Notes: generated from the sequence alone by a model not told the origin. Counted from the first letter of the stretch, positions 5,597-13,543 are shown. The stretch: DNA of 18,510 nt from Parcubacteria group bacterium (GCA_020063075.1 JAGUVE010000096.1:1-18510), one strand, 5' to 3'. Program-made: numbers and translations.

Positions 5597-6952
5597 ATGA
5601 CAAATGAAGAGCTCTGGGAGTCGGTTCTGGCCCAAATTCAATTGAATATTTCCTCGGCCAACTTTGCTACGTGGTTTAAGGGCACTAAAATCACCTCTCA
5701 GGAAAATAATCAAGTAATAATCTATGCTCCCAACTCTTTTGCCAAAGAGTGGCTGGAACAAAAGTATAACAAGATTATTTTTAAAATTCTTCATGGTTTA
5801 GACGGCGGCATTAAGGATGTTAAGTATTTTGTTGAAAAACAAAATTTAAAAACAAAAACGCTAAAGGGGGGAGCGGTTTCGGCAACGGAAGAAGACCAGT
5901 TAGATTTTCAAGAACTCAGGGTTGACAGAGAAACAAACCTTAACCCCCGGTACACGTTTGAAAATTTTGTCGTGGGCTCTTTCAACGAGCTTGCCCACGC
6001 TGCCGCCCAAGCGCTGGTGAAAAACCCGGGGTTTATCTACAATCCTCTGTTTGTTTATGGAGGGGTGGGACTGGGCAAAACCCACCTTTTGGAGGCCGTT
6101 GGAAACGAAGCCCTTAAAAACTTCTCCAAGAAAAAGGTCAAATACGTGCCATCGGAAAAATTTACTCGCGAGGTGGTGGCGTCAATTAGAAATCAGGAAA
6201 TGGAAAGTTTTAAGTCGAAGTATCAAGAGGTTGATGTGTTGATAATTGACGATGTTCAGTTTTTAGCCGGGAAAGAAAAAACCCAAGAAGAGTTTTTTCA
6301 TACCTTTAACGCCCTTTACGAAAAAAATAAACAAATTATTCTTTCCTCAGACGGGCCCCCAAAAGCCATTCCCTCTTTAACCGAAAGATTAAGGTCTCGC
6401 TTTGAGGGAGGAATGATTGCCGACATTTCTTTGCCTGATTTTGAAACCAGGGTTGTCATTTTAAAGACAAAAGCCAAAGAAAAGGGTTTTGACTTTCCGG
6501 AAGAGGTTTATGGTTTTATTGCTTCAACCATCAAAAGAAACATTAGAGAGTTGGAAGGGGCTTTAAATAGGCTGGTTGTTTACCAAAAAATAAATAATCG
6601 GACACCGGACCTTGAGGTCGCTAAAACCCTCTTAAAAAAAATAACCATCGGCGCCGGGAGACAGATAACGCCAAAAAAAGTGATTTTGGCGGTGGCTGAC
6701 TTTTATGACCTTAGAGAAAAAGACCTTATCGCTCATTCGCGTAAAAAAGAAGTTGTTAAGCCAAGACAGATTGCAATGTATATTTTAAGAGAGGAATTAA
6801 AGGGTTCTTATCCCTTTATCGGAAGCAAGTTTGGGGGCAAAGACCACACAACTGTAATTCATAGTTGTGAAAAGGTGGCCCGGGAACTGGGAGGGGATAA
6901 GGGGTTGGAAGAAGAAATTGAATTAATAAAACAAAGAATATACAATTCCTGA
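5597..6952 (+). CDS. dnaA: Chromosomal replication initiator DnaA
   Basis: This 451-residue protein opens the replication origin by binding DnaA boxes as an ATP-loaded filament. Domain I is at the start (LWESVLAQIQLNISSANFATWFKGT). A variable linker follows, then the AAA+ module beginning NPRYTFENFVVGSFNELAHAAA. Walker A GGVGLGKT is at residues 155-162 and Walker B LIIDDVQF has its Asp pair at 218-219. The C-terminal DNA-binding domain carries the signature KDHTTVIHSCEKV around residue 415. The ATG at 5597 fits the family start; an upstream in-frame extension from 5549 would overlap the promoter. dnaN follows 188 bp downstream, and rpmH diverges upstream. Confidence 0.97.
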   Translation: MTNEELWESVLAQIQLNISSANFATWFKGTKITSQENNQVIIYAPNSFAKEWLEQKYNKIIFKILHGLDGGIKDVKYFVEKQNLKTKTLKGGAVSATEEDQLDFQELRVDRETNLNPRYTFENFVVGSFNELAHAAAQALVKNPGFIYNPLFVYGGVGLGKTHLLEAVGNEALKNFSKKKVKYVPSEKFTREVVASIRNQEMESFKSKYQEVDVLIIDDVQFLAGKEKTQEEFFHTFNALYEKNKQIILSSDGPPKAIPSLTERLRSRFEGGMIADISLPDFETRVVILKTKAKEKGFDFPEEVYGFIASTIKRNIRELEGALNRLVVYQKINNRTPDLEVAKTLLKKITIGAGRQITPKKVILAVADFYDLREKDLIAHSRKKEVVKPRQIAMYILREELKGSYPFIGSKFGGKDHTTVIHSCEKVARELGGDKGLEEEIELIKQRIYNS

Positions 6953-7140
6953 CGTGAATAACCAGGGACGGAGCGGTTGAAAAGCTGTGGGTATGCGGTG
7001 AAAGACGGGGCGGGGATAGAAAACAAATAAAAAACCCCAACCTACCCCCACACTTATAAACCAACACTCCCCACCTCATTTAGGTTTATTATTTTAAAAA
7101 AGCGTCCCTCAATAACAACAAACGTATTATATAATAATAT
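6953..7140. other. dnaA-dnaN spacer: G-rich then C-rich, ending AT-rich
   Basis: The + strand changes sharply from G-rich (GTGGGTATGCGG, GGGGCGGGG, about 6983-7015) to C-rich (CCCCAACCTACCCCCACAC, about 7036-7054). It then becomes AT-rich just before dnaN (TATTATATAATAATAT). The G-rich and C-rich parts are only loosely complementary. A TATAAT at 7130-7135 lies 5 nt before the dnaN ATG with no matching -35. The spacer may be part of the origin. No ORF in it is credible. Confidence 0.4.
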
Positions 7141-8265
7141 ATGAAAACGGTTTTATTGCAGGAAAAACTCAAGGAAGGACTGAGCGCCATTGAAAGAATT
7201 TCTTCAAGGTCTTTTTCTTTGCCGTCGCTTAATAATGTTTTAATTAAAACGATCAAAAACTTTATCTGCCTTGAAGCGACAAATTTAGAAATCGGGTTAA
7301 GGTGGTGGATTCTGGCAAAAACAGAAAAAGAGGGGGAAATAGCCGTTCCTTCCGGTCTTTTTTCCAGCTTTATTTCCTTACTGCCAAACGAAAAATTGGA
7401 ACTCGAGGGCGTGGAAACCAACCTGAAGATAAAACACGGCGCCCAAACTACCCAGATAAAAGGTTTTTCAAGCGAGGATTTTCCGGTAATTCCCCAGATA
7501 AAAGAAAACGGGGCGGTTTTATTTGAAAGTGGGCCCTTTTGTGAGGGGTTGGGTCAGGTAATCGGCGTCCCCTCTCTTTCCGCCTCGCGACCTGAAATTT
7601 CGGGCATACACTTTCTTTTACAAAAAAACCAGGCCGTCATCGCGGCAACAGACAGCTTTCGACTGGGAGAGAAAAAGATTTCTTTTGAAGGCCCCCAAAA
7701 AGAGGAGGTTTCTTTTATTTTACCCCAAAAAACGGCGCGGGAAGTAATAAGTATTTTTGGAGAAAAGGAGGGGCCTTTAAAATTATACTTTTCACCAAAT
7801 CAGGTGATGTTTGAATTTTTAATGACAGAATCTCTTCACCCAAAAATTCAACTAATTTCACGGCTGGTCGAGGGGGAATACCCGAACTACCAGGAGATAA
7901 TCCCAACAAAGTTTGAAACGCAGGCGTTGTTAAAAAAAGACGAGTTTGTGGAGCAAATTAAACTTGCTTCGCTTTTTGGCAAGAAAACAAACGAGGTCAA
8001 TTTAAAAGTCGACGCCAATGGTCAAAAAATAGAAATCTTTAGTCAAAGTCCGGACCTCGGAGAGTATAAATCTCAACTATCCGGGGAAATAAAGGGAAGC
8101 GGGATTGAAGCGTCTTTTAATTATAAATTTCTTCTCGACGGATTATTAAGCATAAAAAGTCAGGAAGTTTTTTTTGGATTAAGCGGAAAAGACGGGGCGG
8201 GGATTCTGAAACCCAACAACGCCGAAGATTATATTTATATTGTGATGCCGATGAAGAGTAGTTAA
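7141..8265 (+). CDS. dnaN: DNA polymerase III beta subunit (sliding clamp)
   Basis: This 374-residue protein forms the ring that holds the replicative polymerase on DNA. Length and layout fit the three repeated clamp domains (about 1-120, 121-245 and 246-374). Recognisable segments are RSFSLPSLNNVLIKT in domain 1, FSSEDFPVIPQ, the inter-domain GIHFLLQKNQAVIAATDSFRLGEKKI, LVEGEYPNYQEIIP, and the C-terminal YIYIVMPMKSS, which forms part of the protein-binding pocket. Its stop codon overlaps the stop of the convergent penicillin-binding protein gene within TTAA, so there is no terminator between them. The position after dnaA is canonical. Confidence 0.95.
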   Translation: MKTVLLQEKLKEGLSAIERISSRSFSLPSLNNVLIKTIKNFICLEATNLEIGLRWWILAKTEKEGEIAVPSGLFSSFISLLPNEKLELEGVETNLKIKHGAQTTQIKGFSSEDFPVIPQIKENGAVLFESGPFCEGLGQVIGVPSLSASRPEISGIHFLLQKNQAVIAATDSFRLGEKKISFEGPQKEEVSFILPQKTAREVISIFGEKEGPLKLYFSPNQVMFEFLMTESLHPKIQLISRLVEGEYPNYQEIIPTKFETQALLKKDEFVEQIKLASLFGKKTNEVNLKVDANGQKIEIFSQSPDLGEYKSQLSGEIKGSGIEASFNYKFLLDGLLSIKSQEVFFGLSGKDGAGILKPNNAEDYIYIVMPMKSS

Positions 8266-10415
8266 TTGCCGGAAAGCCAATCTTTAATACCGTTCTCCCA
8301 TGGCCCATATTGGGGGTCGTCAAACGGGTTTTCGGGCGGAGGTCCTTGAGGGTCTTCTTTTTTAACATAATGCAAAATTGAGTGAGCCGGATTCTCTGCC
8401 ACCCCGTTTAAAACCGGTTTTGAGGTTAAAATTTTGCTTGGTAAAACAAAACTCTCCTTTTGATATCTTGAAAGCGCGGTTTCCATAAAATCCTTCCAGA
8501 TGGACCCCGCCAGCGATACCCCGGGTTTTTTTATTTTCGGCTCCGAGTTGTCGTTGTTTCCCGCCCAAACCCCGGCCGCAATAGACGGGGTATAACCAAC
8601 GGTCCAGGCGTCTCGATAGGCCTGTGTTGTTCCGGTTTTAGCCGCCACCTCATATGTTTCAAAATATAAATAAGACCTTGGTCCAAAAATGGGGGTTCTC
8701 GCATCGTTGTCTGAAAGAACGTTGTTAACCAGTCGGGCGGTCTCGCTCTCCAGAACCCTCTTTGGGGTTTTTTCATTTTTTTCAACAACGGTTCCGTCCG
8801 GGGCGATGATTTTTAAAACAAAGACCGGCGGGTTGCGCAGGCCGTCGGCGGCAAAAACCCCATAAGCAGAAACCATGTCTAATAATTTTACCTCGCCCCC
8901 TCCCAAAACCAAAGATAAGCCATACCGGCCCTCCGGCCTATTGAGGGTGGTAATTCCCATTTTTTGGGACAACTCTATACTTTCTTTCACCCCGGCCAAA
9001 TAAAGGACCTTTACCGAGGGAACGTTTAACGACTGGGCCAAGGCGTTTCTTAAGGTAACCGGGCCCCGAAATTTTTCGTCATAATTTTTTGGGATATAGG
9101 GCTTTCCGCCAAAATCGCCAAAATTAGTTTCCGCGTCCCACAAAATGGTTTCGGGAGTATACCCCTTTTCAAATGCCTTAGCATAGACAAAGGGTTTGAA
9201 GGCGGATCCCGGTTGCCTTTCTCCCATGGTCGCAATATCAAATTTTGGTTCAAAAAGGCAGTTTTTTTTGGTCTGGCACTCCGCAGGATAAGAATTGCTC
9301 GCATACCAATCAGCCGAGCCGACCAAAGATAAGACCTCTCCGGTTTTTGGCGAAATTGCCGCCAGGGCCGCATTATAAGCCCCGTATTTTAAATTTCGTT
9401 CCGCTCCTTTTTTAACCGCGGTTTCCGCCAGTTCCTGCAGTTCCCAGTCAAGGGACGTATAGGCCCTGAACCCCTTTGTTTTCAGGGCTTCTTCGCCGTA
9501 CTTTTTAACCAGGTAATTTTTTACATACATTACAAAATGGGGAGCCTTTATCGGCTGCAAAACATCAGCAAACTCTAACTTTTCCTTTTTTGCTCCCTCT
9601 GCCGCCTCTTTGCTCAAATGCCCGCCCTCAAACATTTTTTCTAAAATATAGTCTTTTCTTTCCAACAACTCTTGTTTATGTTCTCCATAAGGAGAAAGGT
9701 AGGTCGGAGCCCTGATTAGGGCGGTTAAAGCCGCGGCCTGGGCCAAAGATATTTCAGAAACGGGCTTTTTAAAAAAGGTTTGACTGGCGGCTTCAACGCC
9801 GTAGGCGTTTGAACCGAACGGAATTTGATTTAAATACCATTCCAAAACCTGGTCCCTTGAATAGCGTCTTGATAATTCCAAAGTTAAAATGATTTCTCTG
9901 GTTTTTCTTCCCAGGGTTTTTTCGCGGCTCAAAAAAGAAGAACGAATGAGTTGTTGGGTAATGGTTGAAGCGCCCTGAACGGGCTTCCCCAATTTTAAAT
10001 CAACCAGAACCGCCCTTATTACTGCCCGAAAATCCAGACCCCGGTGGTTATAAAAATTTTTATCCTCAGTTGTAATCACCGCTCTCTTTAAATAATCCGG
10101 CATTTTTTCCAGAGAAACCCAGGTTCTTTTTTCTTCTCCGTAGATTTCATACAATAAGAAGTTGCCCGTCCGGTCAAAAATCTTTGTTGATTGAGCCAGC
10201 TCTTTTTCGGTAAATTTTTCGGGTCGAGGCAGGTCTTTGCCGTAATAGATGAACAAAAACAAAGACCCGAAAAAAAACAGCGAAAAAGAAGCAAGAAGCA
10301 GTTTAAAAACAAAGAACAAGTTTTTATTTCTAAATTTGAAAAATTCAGAAATAAAGAATAGCCCCCATTTTTTCGGTTTTTGATAGATTTTTCGATGATA
10401 TTTTCTTTTGGGCAT
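8262..10415 (-). CDS. Class A penicillin-binding protein (PBP1A type)
   Basis: This 717-residue bifunctional enzyme builds peptidoglycan. A basic N-terminus is followed by one membrane anchor (about residues 33-58). The glycosyltransferase domain (GT51) has TTEDKNFYNHRG with catalytic Glu117 and QGASTITQQL at about 147-156. The transpeptidase domain has the active-site SAFK (Ser404), SLN (462-464) and KTGTT (593-597). The C-terminus is Pro-rich and acidic (PQGPPPENPFDDPQYGPW). All catalytic motifs are intact, so the organism probably makes a peptidoglycan wall. The gene is convergent with dnaN and divergent from tyrS across a 285-bp hairpin-rich spacer. Confidence 0.95.
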   Translation of the reverse strand: MPKRKYHRKIYQKPKKWGLFFISEFFKFRNKNLFFVFKLLLASFSLFFFGSLFLFIYYGKDLPRPEKFTEKELAQSTKIFDRTGNFLLYEIYGEEKRTWVSLEKMPDYLKRAVITTEDKNFYNHRGLDFRAVIRAVLVDLKLGKPVQGASTITQQLIRSSFLSREKTLGRKTREIILTLELSRRYSRDQVLEWYLNQIPFGSNAYGVEAASQTFFKKPVSEISLAQAAALTALIRAPTYLSPYGEHKQELLERKDYILEKMFEGGHLSKEAAEGAKKEKLEFADVLQPIKAPHFVMYVKNYLVKKYGEEALKTKGFRAYTSLDWELQELAETAVKKGAERNLKYGAYNAALAAISPKTGEVLSLVGSADWYASNSYPAECQTKKNCLFEPKFDIATMGERQPGSAFKPFVYAKAFEKGYTPETILWDAETNFGDFGGKPYIPKNYDEKFRGPVTLRNALAQSLNVPSVKVLYLAGVKESIELSQKMGITTLNRPEGRYGLSLVLGGGEVKLLDMVSAYGVFAADGLRNPPVFVLKIIAPDGTVVEKNEKTPKRVLESETARLVNNVLSDNDARTPIFGPRSYLYFETYEVAAKTGTTQAYRDAWTVGYTPSIAAGVWAGNNDNSEPKIKKPGVSLAGSIWKDFMETALSRYQKESFVLPSKILTSKPVLNGVAENPAHSILHYVKKEDPQGPPPENPFDDPQYGPWENGIKDWLSGN

Positions 10416-10700
10416 GGTGATAATACTAAATTAGGTCGCTCGTCCCGACTTAATCGGGACTCGCTCCTTAAAAACCCTCGGACGGGAGTTTCCGCTTCGC
10501 GGATAACTCTCGCGTCCCGGCGGTTTTTAATATTTTCCTACTCGGGGAAACCGAAGGGTTTCCCCGACCCCCTTCCGATATAGCAAACTCGCGCAAATTT
10601 TACAAAACTGCCTTTTTATTCTATGATAAAAAATGAGCATAAGCAAAATTTCCTTCGGAAATTTCGCTTGCTTTACGGGAAACTTTTAGTTTTCTATACA
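10416..10700. repeat. Hairpin cluster between the PBP gene and tyrS
   Basis: Four fold-back structures lie in this divergent spacer. (1) GTCCCGA/TCGGGAC (10442-10448, 10454-10460). (2) A long compound stem with outer arms TTAAAAACC/GGTTTTTAA (10468-10476, 10522-10530) and inner arms GAGTT/AACTC and TCCGC/GCGGA. (3) A perfect 11-bp stem TCGGGGAAACC/GGTTTCCCCGA with loop GAAG (10542-10567). (4) A 13-bp stem with one mismatch, 10641-10653 with 10657-10669, containing AAATTTCC-TTC-GGAAATTT. Because the flanking genes diverge, these are not ordinary terminators. The middle of the spacer is richer in GC than its surroundings. They may be repeat elements or a structured leader; no known riboswitch pattern was recognised. 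Confidence 0.65.
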
Positions 10701-11879
10701 ATGAAAATAAATACTGACTCAAAATTAATTGAAGAAGCGTTAACCCGGGGCGTGGAAAAAATTTATCCCAGCCGCCAAGCGCTGGAAACGGCTTTAAGGG
10801 CGGGTAAAAAACTTCTGATTTACACCGGTATTGACCCGACAGGAAAGCTTCATCTTGGCCACGGGGTGGTTTTGGGAAAACTGCGTCAATTTCAGGACTT
10901 AGGGCATGAAATTGTTGTTCTAATAGGGGACTTTACGGCTACCATCGGCGACCCGACCGGTAAAAGCGAAACAAGAAAACCCCTGACTCGCCGGCAGGTT
11001 TTAGAAAACGCAAAAAACTATAAAAAACAAATTAGTAAAATTTTAGACGTAAAGAAATCCAATCTTAGATTTTTGCATAACGAAGAGTGGACTAATAAAT
11101 TAAAACCCATAGATATGCTCGGGCTGGCCTCCCATTTTACCGTGGCTCAACTTTTAGAGAGAGACATGTTTCAGGAACGCATAAAGATTGGCGGAGATAT
11201 TCGCTTGCATGAATTCTTATACCCCATATTTCAAGCATACGATGCGGTTACTATGGATGTTGACATGCAAATTGGCGGGAACGACCAGACCTTTAATATG
11301 TTGGCCGGTCGGACGCTAATGAAAAAGTTAAAAGGTAAAGAAACATTTGTTTTGACAACTAAATTATTAACCGACCCTACGGGAAAAAAAATGGGGAAAA
11401 CGGAGTTAAACATGATTAACCTGGAAGAAAATCCAAAAGAAATGTATGGCAAAATAATGAAATGGCCGGACGGTCTGATTGTCCCCGGTTTTGAACTTTG
11501 CGCCCGTATTTCAATTGATGAAGCAAAAAAAATAACCAACCCAAGAGACGCTAAAGCAAAATTGGCCAAAACAATAGTCAAACAATATTATGGAGAAGAA
11601 ACAGCCAGGGCGGCTGAACGAGAATTTAATAGGATTTTTAAAGAAAATAAATTGCCGACAAAAATTGCGGAGCTCAAAATTGAAGAAAGAAAGCTCAACA
11701 TCCTGGATTTTTTGGTTAAAACAAACTTAGCCCCCTCAAAATCGGAGGCTAAGAGATTGGTCTTGCAAAAAGGAGTGAAAATTAACGGAGTCACTCAAAA
11801 GGACTGGAAAAAAATCATTGAAATCAAAACAGGGATGATTTTGCAGGTCGGAAAAAGAAAGTTTCTCAAAATTAGTTAA
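10701..11879 (+). CDS. tyrS: Tyrosyl-tRNA synthetase
   Basis: This 392-residue class I synthetase attaches tyrosine to tRNA-Tyr. The HIGH-type motif HLGH is at residues 51-54 (GIDPTGKLHLGHG). The tyrosine site includes QIGGNDQ (190-196), the KMSKS-type loop is KMGKT (230-234), and an S4 RNA-binding domain closes the protein (about 325-392, APSKSEAKRLVLQKGVKING). The ATG at 10701 gives the family start MKINTDSKLIEEALTRGVEKIYP. An in-frame ATG at 10623 would add 26 residues encoded by a hairpin and is less likely. The C-terminus overlaps the small acidic ORF on the other strand by 4 nt. Confidence 0.95.
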   Translation: MKINTDSKLIEEALTRGVEKIYPSRQALETALRAGKKLLIYTGIDPTGKLHLGHGVVLGKLRQFQDLGHEIVVLIGDFTATIGDPTGKSETRKPLTRRQVLENAKNYKKQISKILDVKKSNLRFLHNEEWTNKLKPIDMLGLASHFTVAQLLERDMFQERIKIGGDIRLHEFLYPIFQAYDAVTMDVDMQIGGNDQTFNMLAGRTLMKKLKGKETFVLTTKLLTDPTGKKMGKTELNMINLEENPKEMYGKIMKWPDGLIVPGFELCARISIDEAKKITNPRDAKAKLAKTIVKQYYGEETARAAEREFNRIFKENKLPTKIAELKIEERKLNILDFLVKTNLAPSKSEAKRLVLQKGVKINGVTQKDWKKIIEIKTGMILQVGKRKFLKIS

Positions 11880-12013
11880 ACCTCTTCTTCCTCCTCTCCC
11901 TCTATGTTTTCCATCATACTCTCCACTTCTTCTTCGGTTTTTTCTTTTTCCTCTTCTTCCTCGTCGTCATCCTGGTTGAGAATCGGCAATAAGTCCCGAG
12001 ATTTTAAACTCAT
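11876..12013 (-). CDS. Small acidic protein, hypothetical
   Basis: This 45-residue ORF starts MSLKSRDLLPILNQ and continues as a strongly acidic chain of Glu/Asp with scattered Lys and Met (DDDEEEEEKEKTEEEVESMMENIEGEEEEEV). The composition could arise by chance from pyrimidine-rich DNA. However, an almost perfect sigma-70 promoter points toward it from 12258-12285, and the spacer between holds only element C and a hairpin, which supports a real gene. It overlaps the end of tyrS by 4 nt. No family was recognised. Short acidic proteins of this kind can be chaperone-like, DNA-mimicking or assembly factors, but nothing here decides. Confidence 0.45.
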   Translation of the reverse strand: MSLKSRDLLPILNQDDDEEEEEKEKTEEEVESMMENIEGEEEEEV

Positions 12014-12023
12014 ATTTTTTTTG

Positions 12024-12048
12024 TTTCGAAATTTTTCAAATTTCGAAA
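12024..12048. repeat. Perfect hairpin upstream of the acidic ORF
   Basis: TTTCGAAATTT (12024-12034) and AAATTTCGAAA (12038-12048) form a perfect 11-bp stem with loop TTC. It lies in the 5' untranslated part of the acidic ORF. On the + strand it is followed by a second small hairpin (AAACTT/AAGTTT) and a T-run near 12070, so it could alternatively help end tyrS transcripts. Confidence 0.55.
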
Positions 12049-12086
12049 AACTTAAAAAAGTTTAATTATTTTTTGCGACCTTTTTA

Positions 12087-12243
12087 CCCAGTAGTAGAAT
12101 TTCGGCAACCCCGCCCCTTTTCAGTTTCTCAAGCCAAAATTGTTATCTGAGAGATTAAAATAAATATCGTAAAAAATCAGATTTGAAAGATTCAGAAAGG
12201 GCGGGGTAATTATTGCGTAGCAAGCCGAAATTTCACTACTGGG
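12087..12243 (+). mobile_element. Element C: gene-less element with 20-nt terminal inverted repeats
   Basis: The left end (12087-12106) is CCCAGTAGTAGAATTTCGGC. The right end (12224-12243) on the other strand is CCCAGTAGTGAAATTTCGGC. Again the only differences are at positions 10-11. TTTA is repeated at 12083-12086 and 12244-12247. The 157-bp element has no credible ORF. Its stem continues inward with ACCCCGCCC (12108-12116) pairing to 12199-12207, and a small hairpin TTGC-GTA-GCAA (12213-12223) touches the right end. It lies between the promoter at 12258-12285 and the acidic ORF, so its RNA copy would fold in that transcript's leader. Confidence 0.85.
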
Positions 12244-12257
12244 TTTAATTTACCCCT

Positions 12258-12285
12258 ATTATAAAAATCCAAAAAGGGTTGTCAA
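12258..12285 (-). promoter_or_regulatory. Strong sigma-70 promoter reading toward the acidic ORF
   Basis: On the minus strand, a perfect TTGACA (12280-12285) and a perfect TATAAT (12258-12263) are 16 bp apart. Transcription would start near 12251, just outside the right end of element C, and run leftward through the element into the acidic ORF at 12013. It is the best promoter match in the window. Confidence 0.65.
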
Positions 12286-12339
12286 GCCCTTACGCCTATG
12301 CACGGGTATGAGGGCAGGCCCCGAAGCAGGAAGAGTTTT

Positions 12340-12777
12340 TTACGCTTCAAAGAACCGCTGGTTTTTCCCAAAACCAAAGAGTTCAAATTCTTTTGAACCC
12401 CAATTTAAGCGATAGACATCCCATTTTTTATTTAGGCGCCTCACCCAAATTTCGTAGAAAGTATTTTTTCCCAGCATTATTACCGCTTTGTTTTTTATTA
12501 TCTTTTCCCTGTCTTTTTTTGAAATTATGCTTTTTAAGGGAAAGGACGAACGAGACGCCTTGACCTGGACATATCTCGCCTCCGCAACTTTTTTTGTTTC
12601 AGGATTTCCCCTGAGGGCAAAAATATCAAACATGCCCCCTGAACGGGGGGAACGAAAGACAACCTGAAAGCCCATTTTTTTTAAGATTGAGATTGCTTTA
12701 TATTCAAACCGCCGCCCCTTTGCATAAAGATGAAGGGTTTTCTTTCCTAATTTTTTTCTTTTCAGCTTCTTTCTCAC
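12340..12777 (-). CDS. Hjc-like PD-(D/E)XK nuclease, possible Holliday junction resolvase
   Basis: This 145-residue basic protein has the layout of the archaeal Hjc-type PD-(D/E)XK fold. Glu25 is in KGRRFEYKAISILKKMGFQVV, RSPRSGGMFDIFAL carries Asp51, and VQVKASRS carries Gln71-x-Lys73. A helical RDREKI-type region follows, and then a C-terminal strand set. The usual Glu of the ExK pair is Gln here, a known variation in the superfamily. It starts with GTG, overlapping the yebC stop by 4 nt (GTGA), so the two genes are translationally coupled. In many bacteria ruvC, the Holliday junction resolvase, follows yebC, so this gene may supply that function. The function is inferred from fold and position; another nuclease role is possible. 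Confidence 0.65.
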   Translation of the reverse strand: MRKKLKRKKLGKKTLHLYAKGRRFEYKAISILKKMGFQVVFRSPRSGGMFDIFALRGNPETKKVAEARYVQVKASRSSFPLKSIISKKDREKIIKNKAVIMLGKNTFYEIWVRRLNKKWDVYRLNWGSKEFELFGFGKNQRFFEA

Positions 12778-13535
12778 GGTTTCAAATTAGAGTAAATTTC
12801 TTGAACCGCATCGTTTTCGTCCAATGTTTCAAAAAGTTTTTGGCAAGCCACCCTGTCTTTTTCTCCCAACCCGATCATCTCTTTTGCCACCCAATCTAAA
12901 GAAGTGGATTCAATTTTAATTCCCCTTTCTTCCAAATTTTTCTTTACCTTTTCTAAATCTTCAATTTTAGTATAAACATCCAAAAGGTCATCATGCCAAT
13001 AGACATCTTCAGCTCCCGCCTCAATCACCAAAAGTTCCAATTCGTCTTTTTTGATTTTCAAGTTTCCAGAAAACTTTTGTTTTCTAGACAATGATATTTG
13101 ATTTTTGATTTCTATTATTATGCAGGCCTTTCTTTCAAACATCCATTTTACCGCTCCCTCTCCAACAAGCTTTCCCCCGTTTTCCTGCAAAATTTGCCGG
13201 ATTTCGTTTAACGATCGGTTTTTATTGTCAGTAATTCCTTCAATAATAATTGCAATTCCCCCCGGTCCGTATGCCTCAAATAAAATTTCATCTAATTTTT
13301 CTTCTCCCAACCCCTCTGTTCCCCGTTTTAACGCCCTCTCTATATTGTCAGTCGGCATGTTCATTGATTTGGCTTTTTCAATTGCCAGCCGCAACTTAGA
13401 ATTAAATTCTGGATCCGCGCCCTCTCTTGCCGCCACCGTAATTTCCCGGGATATTTTAGAAAAACCCTGGCTTCTCTTGGCGTCGGTTAATGCCTTTTGG
13501 TGCTTTATTTTTCTAAAGTGACTGTGTCCGCTCAT
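12774..13535 (-). CDS. yebC: YebC/PmpR family protein
   Basis: This 253-residue protein starts MSGHSHFRKIKHQKALTDAKRSQGFSKISREITVAAREG. It contains the family blocks NSKLRLAIEKAKSMNMPTDNIERALKRG and EILFEAYGPGGIAIIIEGITDNKNRSLNEIRQILQENGGKL. Members act as transcription regulators or, as shown for some homologues, as factors that help ribosomes through difficult sequences. It overlaps the Hjc-like nuclease gene downstream by 4 nt. Upstream lie a possible promoter and element D. The first residues differ slightly from the usual HSKWxxIKxKK, but the rest fits well. Confidence 0.93.
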   Translation of the reverse strand: MSGHSHFRKIKHQKALTDAKRSQGFSKISREITVAAREGADPEFNSKLRLAIEKAKSMNMPTDNIERALKRGTEGLGEEKLDEILFEAYGPGGIAIIIEGITDNKNRSLNEIRQILQENGGKLVGEGAVKWMFERKACIIIEIKNQISLSRKQKFSGNLKIKKDELELLVIEAGAEDVYWHDDLLDVYTKIEDLEKVKKNLEERGIKIESTSLDWVAKEMIGLGEKDRVACQKLFETLDENDAVQEIYSNLKP

Positions 13536-13543
13536 ACTATGCC

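Noticed and set aside
10416..10700. T-box or other riboswitch ahead of tyrS
   Set aside because: No T-box consensus or anti-terminator pair was recognised, and the hairpins lack a terminal U-tract before the gene.
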